The notes under the pieces are model-generated. The model saw nothing but the letters and a program-made list of their open reading frames with translations. It made no database searches and had not been told where the DNA came from. Shown here in pieces: positions 52,789 through 62,900 of a stretch of 64,000 bases of DNA; the stretch's first letter is position 1, and each line of letters starts with the position of its first letter. Both the position numbers and the translations under genes were made by a program. Source of the stretch: Halioglobus sp. (GTDB taxonomy: Bacteria > Pseudomonadota > Gammaproteobacteria > Pseudomonadales > Halieaceae); the NCBI GenBank assembly GCA_020443425.1, contig JAGRIE010000005.1, forward strand, positions 112,476 through 176,475, in the 5' to 3' direction.

Positions 52789-52792
52789 CCGT

Positions 52793-54436
52793 ATGATCCC
52801 GCTCGACGACCTGGTTACACAGACAGCCACTGGCTGGGAATGGCATATACCGCCACGATTCAATATCGCCCGCGCCTGCGTACGCCAGCATATCGAACGC
52901 GGCCATGGCAGCGACACAGCGCTGGTGGTGGAGGACGACGTACTGGGGACATCCCAGCTGAGCTATGCAGAGCTGGACACCGCGAGTGGCCGGTTTGTCT
53001 CCGCGTTGGCGGAACTGGGCGTGCACCCCGGGGAGCGCGTACTTATTCGCCTGCCCAACTCAATCGACTTCCCGGTGAGTTTTTTCGGGTGCCTGAAGTT
53101 CGGCGCCGTTGCCGTGCCGACCTCGACACTGCTGTCGGCACCGGAGGTTACCTACCTGGCGCAGGACTCCGGCGCCAGGGTACTGGTCACGCACAAATCC
53201 ATGTGGCCCCAGCTGAGCAGGGGAATCGCGGGGCAGACACAGCTGGACTTCGTGCTGCTGGCGGGCAGCGGCGAGATGGCTGCAGACTCGCCCACCACAG
53301 GCGCGCAGCTTATTGACCTGCAGGCATTGCTCCACAGCTCCCCCGCAAATGATTTTATTATCGACAGCAGTCCCGATGACCCCGCCTACCTGGTGTACAC
53401 ATCCGGCACCACCGGTTTCCCCAAAGGTGTACTGCATGGGCATCGCTCACTGCTGGGACGCCAGCCATCGAGTCACTTCTGGTTTGATTTCAAACCCGGC
53501 GACCGCATCATACACTCGGGAAAATTCAACTGGACGTATGTGCTGGGCACAGGACTGATGGATCCGCTCTTTCACGGGCACACCGTTATCGTCTACGAGG
53601 GCCAAAGTGACGCGGGGATCTGGCCGCAACTGATCAGCAAGCACCGCTGTACGGTGTTTATCGGCGTCCCCACCCTCTACCGGCAGATCCTCCAGAAAAC
53701 GGGTTTCTGCGGCGCGGATGTGCCGACACTGCGCCACTGCATGAGTGCCGGCGAACACCTCAGCGACGAAATGCTGTTTCAATGGCGAGAGCGCTTTGAC
53801 ATGGATATTTACGAAGCCATCGGCATGAGTGAATTTTCCTACTACATCTCCCAGAACAGGCAGCGCCCGATTCGCCCCGGCGCCGCCGGCTTCATACAGC
53901 CCGGCCACGAGGTTGCACTGCTGGACGAAAACTACCAGCCGGTGCAAGCCGGCGCCGAGGGCATGCTCGCGGTCAGGGATACCGACCCGGGCCTGTTTCT
54001 CGGCTACTGGGAGTTGCCGCAGGAGACGGCGAAGTCATACAGGGAAGGCTACTTCCTCACCGGTGATTACGCGCGCGTGGACGAGGATGGGTATATCTGG
54101 TTTGTCGGACGGCGGGACGACATCATCAATACCTTCGGCTACCGGGTCTCCCCCCATGAAGTGGAGCGGGTGATGAAGACACACCCCGCGGTCGCCGACT
54201 GCGTCGCGCTCGGCGAGCCGTCCGGCAGGGATAAAATCCTGGTCAGCGCCTGTATCATCCTGCACCCGGGTGCGAGTGCCGACGCGCAGGAGATCCTTGA
54301 CTTCGGACAGCGTAACCTCGCCCGTTACAAGGCGCCCAGGCTGGTGCATTTCCTGCGCGATTTTCCCCGCACAAAAAACGGCAAGGTGCTGCGCAAGCAG
54401 ATGCTGGCAGACCTGGCTGGCGACCAAACCGTGTGA
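52793..54436 (+). CDS. Acyl-CoA ligase (AMP-forming, benzoate/acetate-CoA ligase-like)
   Basis: A 547-residue ANL ligase: AMP motif YTSGTTGFPKGVLHGHRS, adenine motif YEAIGMSEFSYY, GYFLTGDYARVDEDGYIWFVGRRDD and C-terminal catalytic Lys in TKNGKVLRK. The overall pattern with FNWTYVLGTGLMDPLFHG is nearer to the benzoate-CoA/medium-chain/acetyl-CoA ligase branch than to FadD. It activates a carboxylic acid. ATG 52793 is four bases past the uxuB stop, so it belongs to the kdgK-uxuB transcript, which is unexpected for pure sugar-acid catabolism and suggests that an acyl or aryl acid is freed along with the uronate. Substrate unknown. Confidence 0.85.
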   Translation: MIPLDDLVTQTATGWEWHIPPRFNIARACVRQHIERGHGSDTALVVEDDVLGTSQLSYAELDTASGRFVSALAELGVHPGERVLIRLPNSIDFPVSFFGCLKFGAVAVPTSTLLSAPEVTYLAQDSGARVLVTHKSMWPQLSRGIAGQTQLDFVLLAGSGEMAADSPTTGAQLIDLQALLHSSPANDFIIDSSPDDPAYLVYTSGTTGFPKGVLHGHRSLLGRQPSSHFWFDFKPGDRIIHSGKFNWTYVLGTGLMDPLFHGHTVIVYEGQSDAGIWPQLISKHRCTVFIGVPTLYRQILQKTGFCGADVPTLRHCMSAGEHLSDEMLFQWRERFDMDIYEAIGMSEFSYYISQNRQRPIRPGAAGFIQPGHEVALLDENYQPVQAGAEGMLAVRDTDPGLFLGYWELPQETAKSYREGYFLTGDYARVDEDGYIWFVGRRDDIINTFGYRVSPHEVERVMKTHPAVADCVALGEPSGRDKILVSACIILHPGASADAQEILDFGQRNLARYKAPRLVHFLRDFPRTKNGKVLRKQMLADLAGDQTV

Positions 54437-54454
54437 CACACCGCCGTGCCTGCG

Positions 54455-56626
54455 TCAGATATGCCCCAACTCATGCAACTCAGCGAGGATGAGTTTCTGA
54501 ATCGCGACGTGCTTGAAATCCTCCGGTTGTTCCAATCCCATGCGCGCCAGGTAGGGCTGTGCCGATTCCGGATACTCCCCTGATGCCGCCACCGCGCCGG
54601 CCAGCGTTTTGAACAGATGACGGCGCGAACCCATCTTGGCTTTCAGGCTCTGCAGCACATCGGCGAGCACCTTTTCCTCAGGGGTGAAATCGCTGCCAAA
54701 GGGATAGGCTGGGAAAAAACCCTCGGGCTGCAAACGGGCGACAATCCGCTCCAGCCGCTCGGGCGTGTTATTGCGGTACTGCGCCGGTATTTCATAATCA
54801 TCGGGAATCTTGCCGGCGCTCTTGGCCTGCTCTAACAACTGCGGCTGGAACCGCGAGTCGGCGATATTCAACATTCGGGCGATGACATCCTTCTCGCGCT
54901 GACCGCGCAACATCGCCACGCCGTATTCGGTCACGACAATATCGCGCAGATGGGCCGGAATGGTGGTGTGGCCGTAATTCCAGACAATATTGGATGTCGT
55001 CTCTCCACCTTTGCTGCGGGTACTGCGGCACATCAGCACAGAGCGCCCATCGGCCAGCGCATGCGCCATCGCAACAAAGTTGTACTGGCCACCGACACCG
55101 CTGATTTTGCGCCCATCCTCGAGGCCGTCCGAGCAGGCATCCCCCAGCAGGCTCACCATGATGGCAGTGTTGATAAAACGCGCCTTCTGCCGCTGCAACC
55201 GCGCTATTTCCTCGTGACCGTAGAGCTGGTTCACATAGGCGATATCCGTCATGCAGATTCTCCTGGACTCCTCCTCCGGCATCTCGCGCAGCTGCCGGTA
55301 CATAGCCTGGGGGCCGAGAAAGAAACCCGCGTGAAGTACCATCCCCCCCCGGAGTTGCTGGCCCAGGCAGTGGCGGTTTATCTGCTCCAGCGCCGCGACA
55401 TTCCCCAGATCCGCCTCAATTTCAATGCCATCGCCGCAGCACAGGACGCCATCCGCCAGTACAACCCGGTCCTGGAAAATGCCGTACTTGATGAGAAAAC
55501 GGACATCCTCCGGCGTCAGGCGGGGAGACACCAGCTGCTCCTGGACCAACAGGGGCAGGGTCTGCGCCGTCACCCCCTCTGCCAAGCGACCCTCATTTAC
55601 CAACCGTTGCAGCCCGACATGGTCGTACACGGCGCGCTTGAGCACCCCGTGGTTGATGAGATGCCGGAAGCCGTCGGCAAACATTTCGGTCGAGCCGTAA
55701 ATACCCTGCTGGAATTCGCCGGTCTCTCCGACCCGGTCAATAATCTCCCCGAATCGATCAGTCAGGCCCGACTCGGCCAGCACGTCACGGTACAGCTGAT
55801 TGCGCTCGTGCCGCAGGATGCAGGCGTAGGCGATAGCATCGCCGAGCGCCCCGATGCCGATCTGCAGGGTTCCTCCGTCGGGAATCAGGCTGCTCGCATT
55901 GAGCCCGATCATGTAATCGGTGATATCCACGGCCGTGGACGGCGGCCCCAACAGCGTGTGATTGAACCTGGGGTCATCGAGAATAAAGTCGTAGGTATCC
56001 ACAGGGACGATGGCATCGTTGTACATGAACGGCAATTCATCGTTAACCTGGCCTACCACTGCAATCTGTTTTCCCTCCTCCCGCAGCGCCTGGATCCGCG
56101 GCAGGATATCCAGCGCATACGCATCCTGGCTCATACTGTAGGCTGGCTCGCCGTCGATCTCCCGGCGGGCGATCATCTGGCCGAACACGTTGCAGCCCTG
56201 CTCTATCATATCCCTCAGCCAGTGCGTGAAATTACTGTACACAAAATTCTGCTGGGCGTGTTTATTGCCCAGGTACGTGCCGGCCTGCAGGAACACTTCA
56301 ACAATCTCGATGTTCTTCGGCAGTTTGCCACGCTGGTAGGGTTCCACGTACTCGAGCTCGGGGAGGTTTCCGAACACGCGGTCCACAAACGGCTCGAGAA
56401 AGCGCTTTTCCAGATCACTACTGCCGCGCGGACGGCTGAATGACACCCCGGTGATGATCGTCAGCTGGATGTCCGGGTCGGCGACCGCGCGGCGATACAG
56501 GGCATTGAAGATATGGATGGGCCTGCCGAACCCGCCCGCGATAACAACTTTTTTCCCCACTTTGTCGATCAATGCATCCACGCACTGGTCCAGGTCTGAA
56601 AAGTAAATGGGATGTGTGGGTGTCAT
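54455..56626 (-). CDS. Acetyl-CoA hydrolase/transferase family protein, long form
   Basis: A 723-residue CoA-transferase; ATG 56626 follows GGGAGAG by eight bases, and the 115 in-frame residues before it are not family-like. Blocks include LIPDGGTLQIGIGALGDAIA, GGMVLHAGFFLGP, and ISGVGGQYNFVAMAHALADG, with the glutamate motif TEYGVAMLRGQ near 600. Usual members have 430-500 residues; this protein has an internal insertion and a C-terminal ~100-residue helical extension, as in a larger subgroup. It probably moves CoA between acyl groups and acetate. It ends 18 bases from the acyl-CoA ligase, convergently. Confidence 0.82.
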   Translation of the reverse strand: MTPTHPIYFSDLDQCVDALIDKVGKKVVIAGGFGRPIHIFNALYRRAVADPDIQLTIITGVSFSRPRGSSDLEKRFLEPFVDRVFGNLPELEYVEPYQRGKLPKNIEIVEVFLQAGTYLGNKHAQQNFVYSNFTHWLRDMIEQGCNVFGQMIARREIDGEPAYSMSQDAYALDILPRIQALREEGKQIAVVGQVNDELPFMYNDAIVPVDTYDFILDDPRFNHTLLGPPSTAVDITDYMIGLNASSLIPDGGTLQIGIGALGDAIAYACILRHERNQLYRDVLAESGLTDRFGEIIDRVGETGEFQQGIYGSTEMFADGFRHLINHGVLKRAVYDHVGLQRLVNEGRLAEGVTAQTLPLLVQEQLVSPRLTPEDVRFLIKYGIFQDRVVLADGVLCCGDGIEIEADLGNVAALEQINRHCLGQQLRGGMVLHAGFFLGPQAMYRQLREMPEEESRRICMTDIAYVNQLYGHEEIARLQRQKARFINTAIMVSLLGDACSDGLEDGRKISGVGGQYNFVAMAHALADGRSVLMCRSTRSKGGETTSNIVWNYGHTTIPAHLRDIVVTEYGVAMLRGQREKDVIARMLNIADSRFQPQLLEQAKSAGKIPDDYEIPAQYRNNTPERLERIVARLQPEGFFPAYPFGSDFTPEEKVLADVLQSLKAKMGSRRHLFKTLAGAVAASGEYPESAQPYLARMGLEQPEDFKHVAIQKLILAELHELGHI

Positions 56627-56858
56627 TGTTGTGTCTCTCCCTATTCCAGGGGGTAGTGGCTCGAAAACGTCCCGTCCGCGCTGCGGGCTAGGTATAGCAT
56701 CCGAGCGATGAACTTTCCATAGACAGGGGCGCAGCACACACATTTTGTGCCTTCGCTGGCCATCTGCCCTGACCTCAACTACGATAACAGCAGCCAACGC
56801 GATCCGACAGTGGCATGCCCCGTCGGGCAGTGTCATTTTTTGCGAGGAGATTACGCGC

Positions 56859-57305
56859 ATGTCAGATACCAATTTGCAAATAGTCCGCCGCCTGCTGGAG
56901 GAGGTCTGGACACAGGGCAATCTGTCGCTGCTTCCGGAGCTGATCGCAAATGACGCCGTATCGCACCCCATGCCGCAGTTGGGTCCTCTACACGGGCCGG
57001 CCGAGTACCGGCATTTCCTGGCCGTCCTGAAGGGCGCGTTTCACCACATGCAATTCAGCATCGAGGACCAGTTCTCCTGCGGCGGTAAAGTGGCCACCCG
57101 CTGGGTGACCCGGGTTGCCGATGAGGCCGGCGACGCCAGGCAGGACGACCAGACCGGCGAGGAGCTGATCGTCAATGGCACCACTATCACCCACCACAAC
57201 GACAGCGGCAAAATCATTGCCGAGTGGGCTACATGGGATACCGGCAGCCTCTTGCAGTCCACCGCAGCACCCCGGGTTCTGGCACAGCTTTCGATCAAGC
57301 TGTGA
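56859..57305 (+). CDS. SnoaL-like (NTF2-fold) protein
   Basis: A 148-residue protein beginning NLQIVRRLLEEVWTQGNLSL, with LIANDAVSHPM, GPLHGPAEYRHFL and VATRWVTR..GTTITHHNDSGKIIAEWATWD, the usual course of SnoaL-like polyketide cyclase/ester cyclase relatives. Most such proteins are unassigned small-molecule-binding enzymes. GAGGAG is nine bases before ATG 56859. The stop overlaps the next start in TGATG, implying translational coupling with the sulfotransferase. Confidence 0.85.
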   Translation: MSDTNLQIVRRLLEEVWTQGNLSLLPELIANDAVSHPMPQLGPLHGPAEYRHFLAVLKGAFHHMQFSIEDQFSCGGKVATRWVTRVADEAGDARQDDQTGEELIVNGTTITHHNDSGKIIAEWATWDTGSLLQSTAAPRVLAQLSIKL

Positions 57306-58300
57306 TGCGATCTTTACCCAGGCGCTTGCTGTGGCGAGCGCGATGTCTGTTTGACCGCAAAAAAGCCAGCCAGCCGGGGCTGTTCGTACACATTCCCAAA
57401 ACATCGGGAATGAGTTTTGTCGACGCGCTGGCGCAGCGACAATCTGTGGTCTACGCCTACGGCAGAAGTGCACCCCGGACCAGCGATAGTGTGCAGGAGA
57501 ATATTTATGATCACTATCGGCCGTACAAACTGTTCCGTACGACACACGGTGACCCGGTGTGGCTGGCGGGGCATTTCAGGGTTTTCAAGCACGCCGAGCT
57601 GGTTGAATGCCGCAGGATTATCACCTTTGTGAGAGATCCGGTTGACCGGGTAATCTCTCATTTCAACCACGCCATCTCCTATATCAGCAGCGATGGCATC
57701 GATATCGACAGCTTCATAAACCAGCCCATCAACCAGAATGTGCAGTCCAAGTATCTGGACGGTATGCCCAGGGACTGTATCGGCTTTGTCGGCGTGACAG
57801 AACACAATGATGCCTCTCTCGCCATCATCAACCATGAACTCGGCCTGGACCTGAGCCAGCAGTACACGAACCGCAATACCACCAAAACGCTGGATAGAGA
57901 GCGACTCGATGAGGGGCTCTACCGCCGCATCAGGGAACTGAACTGGCGGGACCTGGAACTGTACGACTGGGCCGTCGCCAACCTCGAAACACGGTATCGC
58001 TTTATCAGTGAGGGCAAGCCGTGGTGCCACGGTGTCTACACCGTGACGCAGGACGCGGAGCTCTGCGGCATTGCATTTTATGCCGCGAGTGACGAGGCCG
58101 TGACAGTCAATATCTTGAGGAACGGCGTTCACCTTAAGACGCTGACGGCAGACCTGCGCTACCGACAGCCCCTGCCGGCGATATTCCCGCGCCGCCAGCG
58201 CATCGCGTTCCGCCTGCCAGTACAGCAACCCTACAGCGACTACGATGTTGTCGTAGCCAGCACCGGGCAGCGACTGAATTTCAGCGCCGCCATCGCCTGA
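57305..58300 (+). CDS. Sulfotransferase (sulfotransfer_2-like)
   Basis: A 331-residue protein. The PAPS 5'-phosphosulfate loop is FVHIPKTSGMSF (about 27-38) and the 3'-phosphate strand is ITFVRDPVDRVISHFNHAI (about 108-126), with a later GVTEHNDASLAIINHELG segment, as in animal-type carbohydrate sulfotransferases and marine bacterial relatives. The C-terminal ~80 residues (about 250-331) form an extra beta-rich part. It transfers sulfate from PAPS to a hydroxyl on a glycan or lipid; the acceptor is unknown. It starts in the TGATG overlap with the SnoaL-like gene, a pairing that hints at a shared small-molecule substrate. Confidence 0.82.
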   Translation: MRSLPRRLLWRARCLFDRKKASQPGLFVHIPKTSGMSFVDALAQRQSVVYAYGRSAPRTSDSVQENIYDHYRPYKLFRTTHGDPVWLAGHFRVFKHAELVECRRIITFVRDPVDRVISHFNHAISYISSDGIDIDSFINQPINQNVQSKYLDGMPRDCIGFVGVTEHNDASLAIINHELGLDLSQQYTNRNTTKTLDRERLDEGLYRRIRELNWRDLELYDWAVANLETRYRFISEGKPWCHGVYTVTQDAELCGIAFYAASDEAVTVNILRNGVHLKTLTADLRYRQPLPAIFPRRQRIAFRLPVQQPYSDYDVVVASTGQRLNFSAAIA

Positions 58301-58351
58301 GCTACCCCGCACCACCACAACCCCACAGCGCGACGCCATCACTACCGATAT

Positions 58352-58381
58352 CGATGCCGAGGTCGCCGGATACCGGCATCG
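58352..58381. terminator. Hairpin between sulfotransferase and efflux outer-membrane gene
   Basis: Eight-base arms CGATGCCG/CGGCATCG with a 14-base loop that itself allows GCCGG/CCGGC pairing. It stands in the 118 bp between convergent stops; no T-tract. Confidence 0.4.
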
Positions 58382-58418
58382 GTTAACCTAGCCTGTCAGG
58401 CAGCGCGTCGCGACTGGC

Positions 58419-59942
58419 CTAGAACAGGGGTGGCGGCCCATCGGCCTCTCCCACCGGGGGCGCCGGCCTGCCGGTGAGTTTACCGGCCTCATCGACCCAG
58501 CCACCGCCCATCGCCTTGTATATATTGGTCGATGACGTCAGCACGGAGGCGCGCAATGCCGCCAGTGTCAGCTCCGCCGGAAACAGGGTTTGCTCGGCCT
58601 GCAGTACGGTGGAGTAAGGCACATAGCCACCGTCGTACTGCAACTTGGCCAGCCTTTGGTAATCTGTCAGCGCCGACACCAGCCGCTCCTGCGCCTGTAA
58701 CTGCTGGGCAATTTTTTCACTGGCAACCAGCGCATTATCGACATCGGCAAAGGCGTTTTGTACCGCGAGCCGGTAACCGGCGAGCGCAGCGCGCTGTGCC
58801 GCCTCGGCCTGGGCCACCTGTCCACTGACTGCCCCAAACGTGAAAATCGGCCCCACGACCTGGCCGGCGTAATTCCAGCTGCGGGTGGAACCCTCAAACA
58901 GGTCGGACAGGCTGGAACTGGTGCTGCCGAAAGCTCCGGTCAATGAAATAGTGGGAAAATACAGCGCCCTGGCCGCACCTATCTGCGCATTGGCAGCAAT
59001 CAACGCCTGCTCGGCCTGCAACAGGTCCGGCCGCCTTTCGAGCAGTTCAGAGGGCAGGCCGGCCGGCACGGCAGGCGTGAGCAACGCGGAGATGGGCTCG
59101 CCGCGCGGAATCGGCGCTGGATTACGCCCCAACAGCACCGACAGCGCATTCTCCAACTGGGCGATATCGGATTCGATCTGCGGAATCTGGGTCGCGGCTG
59201 TCTCATACTGCGATTTCGCCTGGGCGACCGTCATCTGCGATGTCTGGCCGTATTTGAACTGCAGTTCATACAAGCGCACAGATTCGCCGTAGGCCGCGAG
59301 CGTGCGCTGGCTCACCGCCAGTTGCTCGTCCAGGCCGCGCAGCGCGATATACGCATTGGCAACCGATGACACCAGCGTCAGTATCACGCCGCGACGGACT
59401 TCATTCGTGGCCAGCATATTCGCCTGTGCCGCCGTGGACAGGTTGCGAATCCGGCCCCACAGGTCCAGCTCCCAGCTGGCGGACAAAAACGCCTGGTAAG
59501 TGTCCTGCGGATTCGGGATATTCGGTACCAGGGCCGTCAGGCCGGTATCGGGTGAGCGCACTTCTTCGCCGCTGAGACCGTAGCCGAGCTGAGGGTACAG
59601 TGCTGAGCGCGTCTGGGTGACGATCCCGAGCGCCTGCTCTACATTTGCCGCCGCAATCTGGACGTCGTAGTTATTCCGCAGCGCCGTTGCGATCAACTCC
59701 TCCAGCACGGGGTCACCGAACTGCTGCCACCACGCGGTATCGGCGGTGGCGGCAACCTCCGCCGGCTCGAAGCGGTAGGCTTCGGGCGCCACAACATCCG
59801 GCCTCTCGTAGTCCGGCGCCAGCGTGGTACACCCGGCCAACAGCAGCGCCGAAGTGAACACCAGTGCCGCAGGCGATCGCCTGCGCCAACGCGACAGCAT
59901 CGCTACCACGGCGGGAAACGCCTGCATTTTTCTGTGGGCCAT
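58419..59942 (-). CDS. Outer-membrane efflux lipoprotein, NodT/OprM family
   Basis: A 507-residue TolC-like channel with lipobox LLLAGCTTL in the signal sequence and the NodT signature APDYERPDVVAPEAYR and AWWQQFGDPVLEELIATAL. Two repeats of helical barrel follow (NEVRRGVILTLVSSVANAY, LQAEQALIAANAQIGAARA, NAFADVDNALVASE). It forms the outer-membrane exit duct of the tripartite pump. The start ATG overlaps the permease stop in TGATG; ATG 59927 is possible too. It is third in the adaptor-permease-channel operon. Confidence 0.93.
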   Translation of the reverse strand: MAHRKMQAFPAVVAMLSRWRRRSPAALVFTSALLLAGCTTLAPDYERPDVVAPEAYRFEPAEVAATADTAWWQQFGDPVLEELIATALRNNYDVQIAAANVEQALGIVTQTRSALYPQLGYGLSGEEVRSPDTGLTALVPNIPNPQDTYQAFLSASWELDLWGRIRNLSTAAQANMLATNEVRRGVILTLVSSVANAYIALRGLDEQLAVSQRTLAAYGESVRLYELQFKYGQTSQMTVAQAKSQYETAATQIPQIESDIAQLENALSVLLGRNPAPIPRGEPISALLTPAVPAGLPSELLERRPDLLQAEQALIAANAQIGAARALYFPTISLTGAFGSTSSSLSDLFEGSTRSWNYAGQVVGPIFTFGAVSGQVAQAEAAQRAALAGYRLAVQNAFADVDNALVASEKIAQQLQAQERLVSALTDYQRLAKLQYDGGYVPYSTVLQAEQTLFPAELTLAALRASVLTSSTNIYKAMGGGWVDEAGKLTGRPAPPVGEADGPPPLF

Positions 59943-62900
59943 CAGTCGCCCTCCCGTTTTGCAGGCGCGCTCTGGCCGGTGCCTGTGCCGGCGTCTGTCG
60001 GCGGCTTTTCATCCTTGTGCTTGCGTTCGGCAAAACTGTCAAAGAGGTAGAACAGCAGCGGCACATACAACATAGCGAGCGTGGTCTCACCGATCATGCC
60101 ACCGATAATACCGGTGCCGATGGAGTGACGTGCATTTGCACCGGCACCCATCGCCAGTGCCAGCGGCAGGCACCCCGCCGCGAATGCCAGCGATGTCATG
60201 ATGATGGGCCGCAGCCGCTGCTCACCCGCCAACACGGTCGCCTCCATAATGGATTTGCCCTGCTTGCGGAAATCCACAGCCGCAGACACCCGCAGTACGG
60301 CATTCTTTGCTCCCAGCCCGATCAGTACCAGCAGCCCTATCTGGAAATAGACATCGTTCTCCAGACCGCGCGCCGCAATCATCAACAGCGCACCCAGGAT
60401 GCCAAACGGCACCGCGGACATCACCGCACCCGGCAGGGTCCACGACTCATACTGTGCCGCCAGCACCAGGAATACGATGATGAGGCCAAAGACGAAGGCG
60501 ATCATCGAGGTGCCGCCCGACTGCTGTTCTTCAAACGCTATACCAGACCAGCCGTAGGTATAGCCCTGCGGCAAGGTCGCATCGGCAACCTCCTCCATCG
60601 CGGCGATCACATCGCCGGAGCTGTAGCCCTCAGCGGCACTGGCATTGACCTTGGCGGCGGGGAAGCCATTGAAGTGCGGCAGCATATCCGGGCCGGACAC
60701 CCACTCCGTCGTCACCACCGCCGACAGCGGCACCATCTTGCCGTTACTCGATCGTGTGTAGAGACGCCGCAGGTCTTCCGGTGTCTGGCGATACTTGGCA
60801 TCCGATTGCAGAATCACCCACCAGACACGGCTGAACTGGTTGAACTGGCTGGCCGTCAGCGAGCCGAACTGGGCCTGGATGGCGCTGTAGACATCCTCTA
60901 CCGGCACACCCAACAGGGTCGCCTTCTCGCGGTCCACATTGACGCGCAACTGCTGGGTGTTGGCGCGGAAGGTGGAAGTCACCCGGGTAAGTTCCGGCCG
61001 CTCGGAGGCTGCCTTGATAAACTTCCTCGTCACGGCATCGAGCTGCGCCGGGTCGCCGGCACCGGTGTCCTGGACCCAGAATTCAACGCCGCCGGTGGTA
61101 CCGATACCCGGAATCGGTGGCGGCGCGACCGGGTACACAATGGCTTCCTCGATGTCAGCCGTCTCTTTCGCCAGCGTCATCAGTACTGCGCGCGCATTCT
61201 CCTCTCGTGCCGTCGAAGCCGAATCATAGCGCTGCTCGAAATCCTTGAGCGTGACAAAAAACGCGCCGGCATTGGTCTTGAAGCCGCTGTCGAGCAGGCT
61301 GTAACCGGTAATCATGGAGCGCGTGTCCACGCCGGGAATGTTGGCGAATACGGCGTCGACCTTTTCGGCCACGGCCTGTGTGCGCTCAATACTGGCGGCC
61401 TCGGGCATGATAATCGCCGCCATCACATAGCCCTGGTCCTCATTCGGCACGAAACCCGTGGGAATCACCGAGAACAGGTGGTAGATGCTCCACAGGAAAA
61501 AGACCAGCAGTGCCAGCGCTATGGCCGTGCGCTTGATCACGAATTCCACCGCGTGACCGAAGCCACGGGTGGTGGCGTCAACCTGGCGGTTGAACCAGGC
61601 AAAGAATCCGCGCTGTGGTGGCGGGTTGTGCTTCAGCAATATCGCACACATGGAGGGCGTCAGTGTCAGGGCCAGGAACCCGGATATCGCCACCGAGACC
61701 ACAATAGTGACAGCAAACTGCTTGTACAGCTGGCCAGTGGTACCGGGCAAAAACGCCGCTGGCACAAATACCGATGCCATCACCAGCACCACGGCCACTA
61801 GCGATGTCGCAATCTCACCCATGGACTTGATGGTGGCCTCTTTGGGCGCAAGGTTGTGATCGTGCATATTGCGCTCGACGTTCTCCACCACGACGATGGC
61901 GTCGTCCACCACCATGCCTATCGCGAGCACCAGCCCGAACAGTGTGATCAGGTTGATAGAGAAACCCAGCGCCAGCATGCCGGCGAAGGTGGTGACCAGC
62001 GCCACCACAATGGCCACGGTACAGATGATCGTGGTGCGAAAACTCTGCAGGAACAGGAACACCACCAGCACCACCAGGATCACGGCCTCAATCAGGGTGT
62101 GTATCACCTCCTCGATGGAGATCTTCACAAAGTCATTGGTATCCAGCGAGATAACGTATTCCAGTCCCTCCGGGAACCGCGACTTCAAATCCTCCAGCGT
62201 TTTCCTGACCCACTCCGAGACAGTGAGGCCGTTGGCACCGGGTTGCAGGTACACCGCAATGAAGGTCGCCGCAGCGCCGTTGAGCTTGGAATCGACAATA
62301 TACTGGCGCAGCCCGACCTCGGCACGCGCCACATCGCCCAGCCGCACAATGGCGCTGTTGTCCGGGTCAGCGCGCAGGATAATGTTCTCGTAATCCCTCG
62401 GATCGACAAAAGGCTCCTGTGTCACCACCGGCAGCGTCAACTGCACCGGGCCGTCCGTCGGTTGCTGGCCGATCTGGCCGGCACCGAACAGCGCGTTCTG
62501 CTTGTTGACAGCCGAAGCGATATCGCTGGTGGTGATGCGCAGCGACGCCATTCTGTCAGGATTCATCCATATCCGCATGGCCTGGTCCGGCACCCCCATG
62601 ATCTGTGCCTGACCGGCGCCTGGCACCCGCTTCAGCGCATCCAGGATGTACACGTTGGCGTAGTTGGCAATGTAGTCAGCGCTGTAGCGCTCATCCTTGC
62701 CGTACACACCGATCAGCATCATGATGGAGGAGGATTTTTTCTGTACCGACACGCCCTGCTGCGTCACCGCTTCTGGCAATTGCGGCAGCGCGAGATTGAC
62801 ACGATTCTGCACCTGCACCTGGGCGATATCGGGATCGGTGTCGAGAGAGAAGTAGACCGTCATCGTCAGCTGGCCGGTGGCCGAACTGGTCGACGTCATG

